This document shows, piece by piece, positions 11,027 through 23,702 of a DNA stretch of 64,000 nt. The stretch is taken from the NCBI GenBank assembly GCA_963971305.1, contig OZ020303.1:19093184-19157183 (forward strand), given 5' to 3'. The number at the start of each line of letters is the position of its first letter. Positions within the stretch are counted from its first letter, which is position 1. Both the position numbers and the translations under genes were made by a program. The DNA is from Arcuatula senhousia (Eukaryota; Mollusca; Bivalvia; Mytilida; Mytilidae). The notes under the pieces were generated by a model, which was given only the letters and a program-made list of their open reading frames with translations, had not been told where the DNA came from and ran no database searches.

Positions 11027-12377
11027 GATTTGTTATTTGTTTATGTTTTTTAACCCTATGGGTAACCACTGTGTATAAATCATGTGTTTTTTTTATGTAA
11101 ATCAAAGCTTAAAGTTTGAATATTGATTTTGCTACTTTTTGATTTTTTTAAAGTTACAAGTTATCTTATTTTTCATGACTGGTGCTAAGATTTATAGTGC
11201 TGAAAGTTCTTTGTATAGGTATAACTATGTATTGACATGAACAAAAATTGTAACTTTTGTATATGTTAGTTTACTTTTTAGATGATGACATAAAGAAGGT
11301 CAAATATATTTCTCTGTTTCATAAATTAGAACAATATATGTTTTTTTGTTTTTTTTCAAAAATGTCAGTTGTTATAAGCTTATATTTTTTAACAAAACCT
11401 AGATCTAAAAATAGAATTTTTTTATATAAATGTAACCAATTGCAGTCTTGTATATTTTTGTACTTAGGATGCAAATGTTTGACCTTTTTATGTTATGTTA
11501 CATTAAAAATGAAGTTCTATCTTAAAGATTGTATGCACCTTTCAGTTAAATGATATATTATAGCCTCATCATTTTATATTAAAAAGTAGATAAAATATAT
11601 AATGATTTACAGAAAATATTTTTCATTATTTGATAAAGAAACTAACTGAGACATTTTTTTTGGAACCTTCAGTTCACTAACATAATGGGTTTTTTTCTGT
11701 AATAGTGCTACATTTGTTGCATAATAGAAGTGCCATAGAAGTTTATACTGACACAGTGCTTTGTTATAGTATTGATACTTTATAATTCCTACTTAAAAAT
11801 TGCCAGTATATTTAAGTTCTTAGACCATTGCAATGTTGACTTTTATTGTTTTTCTTTAATTCTTTTTATGTAAATAGAAAGTTCATATTTTGTAGTTGAC
11901 CTTAGCAAATGTTTTAATTAATTTTATGTTTTATAAGGTAGAGACAATAATTTGAGAAGAAACTTTACCATCCTTATGTTTATTTTAACAAGTGTTGAAA
12001 CTGATGATTTTTTTTGGCAAAGCAATTATCCACCTATTTCAGTCATAAACAATAATCATTAAATTTTTGCAAAACAAATCTGGTTAAAAAAAAGGTTAAT
12101 TAAAAGCATTCTCATGATTATAAACATTAGAATCTTTTTTATTTGAACAATTGTCTAAACAATTCAATGACAAATTCAAAAAGTGTTAAATAAGTACATG
12201 TAGTATTGGTCAGAAGTAATTATGCACATTTCTTGTTAGAAATTCCTGTTTAGTTTTAGATTGGTATTGTTGGGAATTACCAAATCATGTTCTTTGTGTT
12301 GCATAAGTATTATTAAATGGTTTATCTTTGTCTAATTTTGTCATTTATCCAGGTCTGGTACAGCATATTAAAAACGA
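11027..12377 (+). other. Probable 3' UTR of the Tudor gene and downstream AT-rich sequence
   Basis: After the stop the sequence is AT-rich with T-runs and several ATTAAA variants (for example near 11500, 11577 and 12059). None can be chosen as the poly(A) signal, so the transcript end is unknown. Confidence 0.45.
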
Positions 12378-12478
12378 AATATGTGCCAGACAGTCACAAA
12401 CCACATATTGAAATGATTTTGATAAATGTACATTAGCAAAATTTCACTGCGTGTGAAGCGCTTTTCTGGATGAACCTT
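12378..12478. repeat. Local direct repeat, copy 1
   Basis: About 101 bp, beginning AATATGTGCCAGA and ending GGATGAACCTT, recurs with a few changes at 12760-12860. Identity of the unit is unknown. Confidence 0.7.
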
Positions 12479-12759
12479 ACTCAGACACGCTAGGAGTAGA
12501 AAACTTGGAAAGCCGGTAGAATATTATATTTGATGAAACAAAAACATAAGCCAAAAAATATTAGAACAACCACACAGATAAATTTATCAAATTTAAAAAA
12601 AAAAAGCCAAATGTGTCAAATTTTGGAAATGTGTAAACTGTGTCTTTCCAACGCATATTCCAGTGCTCGAAAATAACTGAAATAGGGGGAAGTTTTCTAC
12701 GACCTCCACATGGCACTAAAGCCAAACTCTGAAATAGTATTAAAAAGGAAAGAATATGG

Positions 12760-12860
12760 AATATGTGCCAGAAAGACACAAACCACATATTGAAATGATT
12801 TTGATAAATGTACAAAAGCAAAATTTCACTGTGTGTGAAGCACTTTTCTGGATTAACCTT
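12760..12860. repeat. Local direct repeat, copy 2
   Basis: Second copy of the unit at 12378-12478, about 380 bp away, ending GGATTAACCTT. The sequence between and after the copies (to 13440) has no recognised gene. Confidence 0.7.
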
Positions 12861-13440
12861 CATGTCAGCTGCATCTATTAGATATAACCACAATAGGATT
12901 TTCATGTATAAAAAATTCAAGCAAAAAAATGAACACTTGAGATTTGATTTTAAGCTTAAGTCATGTCTGAATTACATGATCAAACAAATATTCAAGAACC
13001 AGGAGCCTACTTTTTTCCAACAGAAGTGTATTTTAGGTAAATTTTCAAGATATTATATCCAAATATTTATGGACAATATGAACAAAACTAGAAACTTTTG
13101 CAAATAAGAACAATTGGAGTGTTCAAATGAATTTTAAGAGTGAGTTGGATTATCATTACACTTTATACACTAAAAATTCAGTATTGGACACTGAATGAAA
13201 ACAGGAACATTTAAAAATGTGCGAGGAGCATTTCTATTTAGATCAATATGGTATTTCCAAGAGACTAAATATTGGATCAAATCTTGTTGATGATTGTGCC
13301 ACTCTGGAAAAAGGTTGAGGGGACTGTAGGACTCTAGAGGAAGAAGTTTATAGTGTCTGGGCCATTTGTCTCTCTGTCCTAAGTGTTATGAGATGGGGCA
13401 TTATGTCTTGGTCATATTCTTGTTTTTAGTTTGTTTTTAT

Positions 13441-14480
13441 TGCCATCACTTGGCGTCCGTCCTCGTCGTCGTCGTCCGTGGTTAACTTTTCTTTGAAAAT
13501 CTTCTCCTCCAAAACGACAGAAGCGATTGCTTTGAAACTTTGCACACTTCATCTATGGGATGTCCTCTACCAAGATTGCACAAATGGTGACCGCCGTCCA
13601 AACAACATGGCCGCTGTTACTAAATATAGACCAGGGGGTCAGACTACTGTCTTTGGCTTGTAAATCAAAAAGTATAAGAGATAGATGAAATCTGATGCCA
13701 CGCTGCTGCTTCAGCATCAAAAGCTCTACAAAAGTCTCCATTGAGTCAAGTTGTCAGATGACCCCTTATAGGAGTTCCGGCCCCTTAAAGGTGAAAAATA
13801 GCTTTTTTTCATGTTTTTGGCCAATAAAATGAAAACTATTAAAGATAGAGAAAAGTTGTTGCTTGCTTAAATGTTCAGCTCATTTAGCTCTACAAAAGTC
13901 TCCATAGGGTCGAAGTTGTCGGATGACCCCTTATAGGGGTTATAGCCCCTAAAATAACGGTTTTTTCATATTTTTGGCCTATGGAATGAAAACTATATCA
14001 GATAGACAGAAGCTGTTGCTTGCTTAAATGTTCAGCTCATTAAGCTCTACAAAAGTCTTCATAGGGTCAAAGTTGTCAGATGACCCCTTATAGGGGTTAC
14101 GGCCCCTAAAATAACGTTTTTTTATGTTTTTGGCTTAGTGAATGAAAACTAAAGTAGATAGAGAGAAGCTGTTGCTTGCTTAAATGTTCAGCTCATAAAG
14201 CTATACAAAAGTCTCCATAGGACCGAAGTTGTCAGATGACCCCTTATATGGTTTACGGCCCCTAAAATAACGTTTTTTTCATGTTTTTGGCCTATAGAAT
14301 GAAAACTATAGCAGATAGAGAAAAGCTGTTGCTTGCTTAAATGTTTAGTTCATTTAGCTCTAGAAAAGTTTTCATAGGGTCGAAGTTGTCAGATGACCCC
14401 TGATAGTGGTTATAACCCCTAAAATGTATAGGGTTGACTAAGACCAGGTGAGCGATTCAGGCTCCTGGGAGCCTCTTGTT
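13441..14480 (+). repeat. Tandem-core element, family 2, copy 2
   Basis: It starts GCCATCACTTGGCGTCCGTC plus a CGTC microsatellite. Four to five units of about 145 bp follow, and the end is a perfect hairpin AGGCTCC-TG-GGAGCCT followed by CTTGTT. It is near-identical to copy 1 over the first 250 bases. Confidence 0.78.
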
Positions 14481-14756
14481 ATTAGAATTGTTGCCCTTTG
14501 AGAATAATTGGGTTTATACAACAAAATTTGTGGTTGCATGATATTAATGATGCTTGGTGTATTGTATGGTTACACTATATGTAAATGTGCATATTACAAG
14601 GAGACTTCATCTGTTACTTGAATAGAAGTAGCAGTCTTTTGCAACATATAAATACCGGTATAACAAAGCCGAAGCAACTCTTTTGGAAACATGAAACTTT
14701 GAATGTATACCATATGTTATGCATATAATTCAGAGAAACTTTTTCCATTCGTTTTG

Positions 14757-15670
14757 GCCTCACCTGTGGAGGGAGACATAGTTGTTACTTTACTGGCAGA
14801 GGTGGGCACCTTTCAATGTTTATAGTTTTATGAGCAGGTCCTAGGTTGATGGAACTTGGTGTGCATATGCCCCAGTAGTAGCTTAACACAGTTGCTTCCT
14901 CAGCTTGAATTTCCGATTGGGTGACTGACAATTCTCAATCCATTTTAAAAGCACCTTCTTATCTCAAGGACGTCAGAATGGTTAAGGTCTTTTTCCAGTT
15001 ACTGACTAGAGCCACATCAATCATATTGGTCAAGTTAGTGCAGCTAGTGATACTAAGCATTATGCATCTTTCGGATGCTGCCTGTTACCTACATTTTCCA
15101 CATGAATGGCGACTTACAGAACAATGGGTAAAGTCCATTCCCGCTTATAGACAAGAACCCCATCGACCATGATGGTATGATAGGTGCATCTAGTGATGCT
15201 GCCTCATTTTCACATGAATGACCACTTACAGAATAATGGATAAAGTCCATTTCCGCTTACAGACGAGAACCACGTCAACCATTTTGGTATGGTAGGCGCA
15301 CCTAGTGAAGCTAAGCACAAATGCATGCTTTGAGCTATATTTTCTTGTGACCTTCTTTTTCTGTATGAAGGAGAACTTAAAATGTCGATTCCCACTTTGT
15401 GACAATAATGCATAACGAGATGAGCTTTGTAATCGATAGATTACCAATGTTTTTACATGACCTTGATATTCCGGTTGAGTGACCGAAATATTTCGAGATA
15501 TAATAGCCAAACTGAAAAAGCACTTTATCCCAAGAACTACAAGTCCTACATAGACTGACAAAACTTGTTATGTTAATGCACCAGTGCTAGACTGTTGCAG
15601 TGGTATCCTCATCCTTTGTCCTCGCCCTTGGATTTCATTTGATTGACTCTGATAGTTTTCATACTGGTAT
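14757..15670 (+). repeat. Divergent family 1-type repeat
   Basis: It starts with a decayed GGGAGACATAGTTGTTACTTTA and contains recognisable core blocks (GTCCTAGGTTGATGGAACTT, TATGCCCCAGTAGTAGCTTA, CCTTGATATTCCGGTTGAGTG), much more diverged than the other copies, so probably older. Confidence 0.5.
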
Positions 15671-15693
15671 TTTTTTTTCAGAAAGGTCGGTTT

Positions 15694-16248
15694 TGGCCGG
15701 ATTTCACTAGTGAAAATACGGGTTATAAAATGGTGAATGTCGGGCGGGCGGGGAAAATACTTTCGTAACAGTTTTCTCAGCAACTACTAATCACGGCCTC
15801 TTGATATTTGGTATGCAACATCAGCATGGTCTCCCATAAGGTGGGATTCGATTACAGGTCTGTCTCTCACCTACTTCCTGTTTACTGACTTTGTTAATTT
15901 TTGACATAAATCTCCAATTATAGAACATTTTCGTAACAGTTTTCTCAGCAACTACTAATCACAGCCTCTTGATATTTGGTATGCAGCATCAGTATGGGCT
16001 CCCATAGGGTGTAAGGTGGGATTAGATTTCAGGTCTGTCGCTCACCTTCTTTCTGTTTACCGACTTACTTAATTTTTGACATAAATGTCCAATAATAGAA
16101 AATTTTTGTAACAGTTTTCTCAGCAACTACTTATCTCAGCTTCTTGATATTTGGTATGAAGCATCAGCATGGGCTCCCATAAGGTTGGATCTGATTTCAG
16201 GTCTGTGGCTCAAACGAAATCCGGCCATTTCTGTCTTTGACCCATTTT
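15694..16248 (+). repeat. Tandem-core element, family 3, copy A
   Basis: It starts TGGCCGGATTTCAC with an inverted partner just after it, then units of about 150-160 bp (ACAGTTTTCTCAGCAACTAC ... TTGATATTTGGTATGCA). It ends with GAAATCCGGCCA, the inverse of its start, plus CTGTCTTTGACCCA. It abuts copy B head to tail. Confidence 0.72.
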
Positions 16249-18524
16249 TGGCCGGATTTCACGGAGTGAAAAATCCGGGTTATAAAATGGCGAATGTCGA
16301 GCGGGCGGGGAAGAACATTTTGTAACAGTTTTCTCAGCAACTACTAATCACAGCCACTTGCAGGGGCGGATCCAGGATTTTGTCAGGGGGGTGTCACCAA
16401 ATGAAGTAAAGTCATAAAGTTCAAGATTAAGAAACATCATTCTATTAATGGCAATCTCCGGCCTGTTAACTAAGATGCTAAGTATTAAACAAAATTGTAA
16501 GGTCGGCAATATAGTACTTTTGTTAGAGTTTAATTTCATTTCATGCAGTTGCAAGTGCAGGCTCCGAGGTGGCCCCTTTCAGCCCAAACGTAAAAAATGT
16601 AAAACTGTTCGTTGGATTGTCATTACCCAAGCTTTAAATGTGGCGATGTAGAAAAAGGGTATGGCAAAAGCAAAGACGTATTCAAGAGGCAATCAACTGT
16701 CGTATATAGATCTCTCTATGGTTCGTTTATAATAGACTTGAGATCACAGGCACCTGTTTGTAGAAAAAAATATATATATACTTAACCATACCACTAGAAA
16801 CACGTGCCTGTGCTTGAGAAGCAGGTTGCGAATTTCTTTCAAAACTCCCAAGTAGTACGATTTCGATTGCTATATCAGTGAGATGAACATGAAAGGGGTG
16901 ACACAATGAACATGAAACGGCGATGGAGGAAATAGGAACTCAAGGGCAATCAGGGCAGAAAGTTTCAACTTCCACTGGAAAACTGAGGATTGGTGGGTAT
17001 GCACGTGCAATTCAGCTTCCTGCATAAGATCCTTAGCGAAACCTGCAGCAGGGTTATTTAATGTGCGAGGAATGTTCCCCAACACGGTGTACTACTATAG
17101 ATAGCCGTCAGGTTTTCCGTATTGTAGCCTGACGAGTCGACGGTATTCAATATGACATGCAGGGCTGTCTCATTCAAAAACCTGGTGCATACATCCCAGT
17201 CAGGTTTCTAAGCGCTTTTTAGTGGCCTTTTACGGACAAGACTTAGCGCTGCTGTGGGCTTATTTGCCAGCCGAAACTGAACGGAATTTTAACAACCAGA
17301 CTTTCTGTCCCTGGTGAGATTCGTAAAAGGGCCATTAATACATGTAATAGACGGATGATGGTTGGACTCTCATTGCGTTTTATGCAAGTGAACACGTACA
17401 ATTAAGGATACAATGTTTCAGGGGGCAAGGTTTCGTCATTTTTTATACATAAATGCAATTAATGAATTAATTATTCTTAAAATTTTCGAACAGTATAAAA
17501 CATGGCTCAAATATAATTTTCAAGAATGTTGGAATTCATGCAGAACTTTTCATATGCGAGTGCTTTACGCCGTTATTTCTCCATAAAGATGTGGATTATA
17601 CAATTTGAAGAGATTCTTTTAAGTCATTATTGAAAACGTAGATTTTTAATATTATCTAAAACTTTACACTTTGATCACTGATCAAAAGATCTTAATTAAC
17701 AAAAGGTAAAATGAGTGTTGTCACAAGCGTACATTGTAATTAACCTATGACATGTTTATTTAGCAATTTACATGTAGCTAGCCATCAAGCTAGACTTGTG
17801 TGGTCGATTCATATAGAAAGTGTGCCAGTGAAACCATACTTGTGAACCTCAGGGGGGTGTCACGTGCACCGGGTGACACCCCCCTGGATCCGCTACTGAC
17901 TTGATATTTGGTATACAGCATCAGGGTGGGGTCTCATAACGTGGGATGCGATTCATGTCTGTCGCTCACCTACTTCCTGTTTACCGACTTAGTTAATTTT
18001 TGACAATAATGTCCAATAGTAGAAAGTTTTCGTAACAGTTTTCTCAGCAACTATAAATCACAGCCACTTGATATTTGGTATACAGCACCAAGGTGAGGTC
18101 CCATAACGTGGGATGCGATTTCAGATCTGTCCCTTATCTACTTCCTGTTTACCGACTTAGTTAATTTTTGACAATAATGTCCAATAGTAGAAAATTTTCG
18201 TAACAGTTTTCTCAGCAACTATTTATCATAGCCACTTGATATTTGGTATACAGTATCAGGGTGAGGTCCCATAATGTGGGATGCGATTTCAGATCTGTCC
18301 CTTATCTACTTCCATGCTTACCGACTTAGTTAATTTTTGACAATAATGTCCAATAATAGAAAATTTTCGTAACAGTTTTCTTAGCAACTACTTATCACAG
18401 CCTCTTGATATTTGGTATGCAGCATCAACATGGGCTCCCATAATGTGGGATGTGATTTCAGGTCTGTCGCTCACCTACTTCTTGTTAAACGAAATCCGGC
18501 CATTTCTGTCTTTGACCCATTTTT
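16249..18524 (+). repeat. Tandem-core element, family 3, copy B, interrupted
   Basis: It opens with a clean hairpin, CCGGATTTCAC-GGA-GTGAAAAATCCGG, then cores like copy A, and ends GAAATCCGGCCA plus CTGTCTTTGACCCATTT. A 1.54-kb element is inserted in its first core (16361-17898). Without it, at least four cores remain. Confidence 0.72.
16361..17898. mobile_element. hAT-like non-autonomous element nested in a tandem-core repeat
   Basis: The ends are CAGGGGCGGATCCAGG and CCTGGATCCGCTACTG, with a further matching inverted GGGGGGTGTCACC block. The host core is split so that ACTTG is present on both sides (16356-16360 and 17899-17903), a 5-bp target duplication. CAG-starting TIRs with a short duplication suggest a hAT group, which is inference. 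No transposase frame was seen. Confidence 0.75.
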
Positions 18525-20300
18525 TTAAAATAGTTTAATTATTACTAGTTGTGAATGCTTTTGGGAAATAACACGATATGATATAATAGTTCTGATGGTG
18601 CAGTAGGCAAGACGTACTACAATGTTAGCCATTTTTGTCTTCCAATCGCTGGTTTTGATGTACTAGTAATATGTTTACATCCCAGCTCCTTTGTTCTAAC
18701 AGGGTGATCTGAGCCGGATCATCCCTCGGAATACCCTGTTCTACTTTTTCAACTCTATTGTTCCTTTTCTTTTGATTTTCCAAAGCACGTTTTTTTTTTA
18801 GAAATGTTCACTAAGTTGAACATAGGAAAATTATAAAATCAACAACAATGTTTTTTTTAACTGGGGTTTGAAAGAGGGATCCCATCGTTCCAAGTTTACA
18901 TTCATATCCACTAGATCATGTAGATCACGAAACCGGTGGAAAGTTTACGCTAAAAAGTGTACTTAAATCATATTGAAGGGGCCCAATAAGGATACTCTAT
19001 AATGTATATTATAATAATGTTTTCTATTTGATTTTAAATTTCAAATGCACAGAATGTATTCTAATGTTTGTATTTAAATTTTACATGATATATTTTGAAG
19101 GCTGGGATGTAAAGTAGTTATTACATAACATACAGAATTTGACCTCCCTACGTCATTGTACATTGATCGACAATGTAACTGGTGTGTTACAGACAGGAAC
19201 TACTTACCTTTCCAGATTGCACTAACTACTTGAAATCACTTAAATGGCTTTCGTGTAACTTGGCATACAAGTTCAGGCTTATTACTTCATGAAATGACAG
19301 GCATATTTTCCAGCTGTTTCTCGGTCGATTTGGCTTGACTATGTTGACAATAGCAAAATACAGAATACTAAAGCGGATAAAAAAACTGGTTCAATTGGTA
19401 CTGTTGTATTTATGACTGCATATTTCCAAGGAGAAGCCTCCAACCACAGTATTAAAATAAAAAAGTCGAAATCAAAAGTTTTCAATGGTGTGCGTACAAG
19501 CTGTTCAACTTAAGTGAAAAATGTTTGTGTATAGTGCCATGTGCTTTAAGAGTTGTATATATATTTGATGTCATGGATTAATACTTCTCATGGATTCAGG
19601 TTTTGTCATTGATTTGGAATTACGGGAACTTTTACAGAAGCTAATTTAGAGGTCTTTGACGGTTCTTTCTGTCCCTAGATTTGATCTTTTCAGGATTCTC
19701 AGCTTTGAGTAATCCTTTTCAGTAACAAAAGATTAACAGACCTATGATCAAGCCTTGAATGATAGAATAGCCCTTGAAAGGGAGGGGATTCTACATGATA
19801 ATGTTATGCAAAAAGAGAAATGCATTGCTGACTAAACGTACTAGAGGTCTCCATTTATATGAAGTTATTGCTCCACTGAAGTTGCATTTAAACCTCACTC
19901 AAACGAAAGAACAATATGGGTAATGTAACATGCGGTTGGCCTTTTTGTTCAATTATTGTCAAACATGTGTCCCGTCTGTCATTTAAATTGTACCGACACG
20001 CAATACTCCTGTACATACGTACACATTATAAACCTGTTTTTTGCGTTCATCTGAATAAAGTAACCTTGCTTATCTTCTGAATTTGCATTCTGTAAATATA
20101 CTGTCTGTCATAAATCTTCAATTCCCATTTCTGGGGTTGAAATGATTTGAGAACCGACACGTTTCCAACCCGAATTCATAAAGGTTATGCTTTTTTTTAA
20201 ATGTTTATTTAAAATAAAAAAGAAACCCAACCGTTTATTGACATCCATTTCGGGAGTAGCGACTAAGGCAACAAACAAATCGGTAGACATAAGAGTTTGG
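18525..20300. other. Intergenic sequence without recognised content
   Basis: AT-rich sequence between the family 3 repeats and the nested inverted-repeat elements. A short inverted repeat (AACAGGGT / ACCCTGTT) occurs near 18700-18745. No coding region was found. Confidence 0.45.
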
Positions 20301-20352
20301 GTATTTGGACACACAGAACCCGGGTGGAACACACAAGACCGGGTTAAAGTTG

Positions 20353-21815
20353 GGCACAAGCTCCTGTTACGTCCAATTACGTAACTTTAAGAAGAAATTT
20401 TACTTATGCTCCTGTTACGTTACTTCCGGGACATAATAAATTCCGGACCCATTAAGGAAAGGGGGAACGAATCGAAAACGGATTCATCAACGTAACTGTA
20501 GAAATAAAACCTTAAAGTTACGTGAACAAAATATTTTTTTACTCTATTCACTTAACACAAAGAATAAGGCGAAGGGTAAGTATTTTTAATTATGAACATA
20601 CAATAGACGATAAAGAGATGTGGAATAAGTGTACGCGACACAACCAACATTAAAGAAACGGCAATTTAAAAAATCACAATGGAAAACAGCCAGCAGTCTT
20701 CAACATGACCAGAGTTCACTGCTCGCCGTCTTGCAATGGCCCAAGACTAAAAATACAATTCAAAAAAATCCCTAGAATATCAAAGAAAGACCCATTTCTG
20801 GACATAAAAAAAAACAAAAACAGATACATTTTGTAGTAGACAAGGACAAACAAAAGCTTCGACAAGGATTCCTGGCTTAGGACAGGCACATATAAAATGT
20901 GGCGGGGTTAAACTAGTTTTTTGGGCCCAACCTTCCCCCTATTGTTTATCTTGTACAAAGCACAAAAATAACACAATGACTGATTTGTAAATAATGATAA
21001 TAAATATCGAAAAAATACTTTTATCAAAACACAACTTTAACATTAGTAAATAGCATTACATGAGCTTTTATATGAAATTCCGTCAAGTTAATTATATTGA
21101 TTCAAGTACACAATTATACTTATAACATTATTAGTCAGTGCTAATAGCATGATACGCTTTTTTTCGGGAACGTTGTGTCAAAGCAACACATTTAAGATGA
21201 TACCAGTTTAGGCAAACGTCACACGCAATACAATAAAAAGCATGCCAGTCTGTTTTACTGACTATAAAAACTGGGGAGTTTAACGTCGTGACTATACCTA
21301 GATATAGGTCTGCAGCGACGTTGAGTCTGTTTTACGACAGATGTTGCTAGTTTCTTACGTTTTCTGAATGCAAAAATGTGCCTGCAGAGAAGGCTCATTT
21401 TACGAGCCTTTTTTCGTTGATTTATAGAACTCAAATGGAATACATATAGTGTCTAACAATGACACTGTATCCTCTGATTACTATTTATAGAAATTGCTAA
21501 CAGAGTTTGTAAAGTATTTTATCGATTTTTTTTTTATTATAATTGTTATTATTTACAAATCAGTCATTGTATGTTCATAATTAAAAATACTTACCCTCCG
21601 CCTTATTCTTTGTGTTAAGTGAATAGAATAAACAATGTTTTTTTCACGTAACTTTAAGGTTTTTAAGAATTATACATTTGACAAATCCGTTTTCGATTCG
21701 TTCCCCCTATCCGTTATGGGTCCGGAATTTATTATGTCCCGGAAGTAACGTAACATGAGCATTTATAAATTTTCGCCTTAAAGTTACGTAATTGGACGTA
21801 ACAGGAGCTTGTGCC
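20353..21815. mobile_element. Mutator-like element with long inverted repeats
   Basis: Arms of about 250 bp start GGCACAAGCTCCTGTTACGT at the left and are inverted at 21568-21815. A 9-bp target duplication, TTAAAGTTG, flanks the element (20344-20352 and 21816-21824). Long TIRs plus a 9-bp duplication are typical of Mutator-like elements. The middle section (about 20610-21560) has no transposase frame, so this is a non-autonomous form. Confidence 0.82.
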
Positions 21816-21955
21816 TTAAAGTTGTTTGTCAGTTGACGATTTCTGTTACGTTCATTGGTCAAATTCGAATTTTGGACACTTAAGAGACCATGCGTGTTAT
21901 AAAAACCGCCTTCTATAAGTTCTTCATCCGCGGTCCTTTTTTCCAAAAAATTAAA

Positions 21956-21987
21956 GCTGACCAATTAAAACATCAGAATTGGTCAGC
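21956..21987. repeat. Perfect hairpin
   Basis: GCTGACCAATT and AATTGGTCAGC form an 11-bp perfect stem around a 10-base loop, at the inner border of the old palindromic element. Confidence 0.75.
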
Positions 21988-22045
21988 TGACAAACAACTC
22001 CCACCTGGTCTTGTGTGTCCCACCTGGTTCCATGTGTTCGAATAC

Positions 22046-23645
22046 ACGGCGTGCATAAAATCATCACAAAACCCGAACCGAGAGTGAACTCAGGTGCTCT
22101 GGAATAGTAAGCAGTTCCTGATTTCTACAACAACACTTTAAGTACTACTTTTTTCTTAGAATCAGACAGATACCATTTATAGGATGGCACATCGATAATA
22201 AATACACAAAACAATTTCAACAGAATGAGGTAAAGCAACCCTAGTAAACTTTGTTTTGACCACTAAATTTTTTCAGTCAATCTTGGGTTTAGGAGATATT
22301 ACCAGTCAAAATTAAGTTACAGTACGGGAAAATTTCCCGCCATATTTTTTTCCTATATAACCAGTCAAAAAATATCTAGGCACCAAATACATATTAAGAT
22401 GTAAAAACTGCATTGGGTTTGTTTTTCTGGTAAAATGAATGCATCTACATGTATACCCCAAAATCTGAAATTGGAAATTATCGATGTGCCACCTCCTGCC
22501 TGATCCTTATGTAGAATAGTACTTAAATTTTGAAAACTACTGTGTGGATAACCCCGGAGGTGACCGGAGAGGGGTAGTAATCGCAAGTCCTGCTATTGTC
22601 GATTTGTTTTCGAAATGTTCCAATAGTTTAAATCCCACGCAGTTTTCTTTATTTCGTTGTCGATCGAGATATCTTCGCCGCACTGCAGTATTTGGCGTTC
22701 CTTTGTAACTTATTGGGAATGAGCACATCTCTTCCCGGCATCTCTTACAATACTTTTGTTTTTACTTCCCATTATTATTCTCATAAGAGGTTTTCCTCGC
22801 TCTATGCATATCTACTAGTAATTGTGTTTTCAAAGAAGGTGACAAGAATGACTTCTTTGAGTTTGGTATGTCTCGTTTGAGTTTCCTAAAACTATTAAGG
22901 ATGGCATTGAAAAAATATTGAAATTATCCTTTTATAAATCCAATCTTACCGATGAGTAAGTAATATCTGTTTTAGTGACTTCATTATTAATGTATATGGG
23001 TGTATCTTATGAAATTTTAGTCATAAATTGGTCTGATAATTTACGTTGCTTTCGGAACGCTAACCTCAACTTCCCATTGAGTTTCGTACAATTGATAGAG
23101 GATTTATTAATTAAAAACATTTTTAGGACCAAAATTTGAAACCTGATATGTAAGTAGATAAGTTTTTTTTGATAACTCCTATAATTGAATTATTAAGGTT
23201 TATTTATTAAAGTTTTTAAATAGTTATTCCATCAGAATCAACGTTCTAAATATTCCTTGCTTTTAAAAAAGAGTTGGAAGCGTACTTTACATGATGCATA
23301 TCTTTTACAATTTGAAATGTAAAATATCATGAGTACATAAAAACTCTATCAAAAATCACTTCTTACAATTTTGGTTATTTTGTATACTATGATGTCAAAC
23401 AGTTCGGTTCATTCGTGATCATGTTTTCCTGCAGGCATTGTCAGAGTACAACTTCCTGTTTTACTCAGAAATCTTCCTAAGTAAGATTTGATAATGGTTG
23501 TAATTATTGTTTTGGGATTTTTCTTTTGTTTAGAATAATTCTGTTGTGTCTGAAATTTGAATATACATTTTGTAGTGACTTTTTTTTCTAGAAACCAGTG
23601 CCATTTTAATTCATTTGGAATAACATTTTAGCAGATATTTCCATA
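22046..23645. other. Upstream region of tetraspanin gene 1
   Basis: No gene was recognised. The promoter should lie here or in an upstream 5' exon. A palindrome, CGGGAAAATTTCCCGCC (22325-22341), sits just before CCTATATAACC (about 22352). It resembles E2F or Rel-type sites followed by a TATA-like box, but it is about 1.3 kb from the ATG, so the link is weak. Confidence 0.35.
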
Positions 23646-23702
23646 ATGGGAACAAAAGGAAACATTAAATGTTGTGCTGCAATTTTCCATTTCCTTATTT
23701 TT
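23646..23702 (+). CDS. Tetraspanin 1 exon 1
   Basis: ATG start, 19 codons (MGTKGNIKCCAAIFHFLIF), donor TTT|GTAAGT, phase 0. It gives the short cytoplasmic N-terminus and the start of TM1. Confidence 0.85.

Larger units (their letters stand above)
20301..22045. mobile_element. Old palindromic element, split by a Mutator-like element
   Basis: The left arm (20301-20352, continuing at 21825 after the inserted element) and the right arm (21984-22045) are inverted copies, with shared blocks GGTGGRACACACAAGACC and AGTTGTTTGTCAG. Matching continues across the insertion once the Mutator-like element and one target copy are ignored. Confidence 0.6.

Noticed and set aside
21390..21415. AAGGCTC / GAGCCTT hairpin resembling a histone mRNA 3' stem-loop
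   Set aside because: The loop is seven bases instead of four, no histone gene precedes it, and it lies inside the Mutator-like element.
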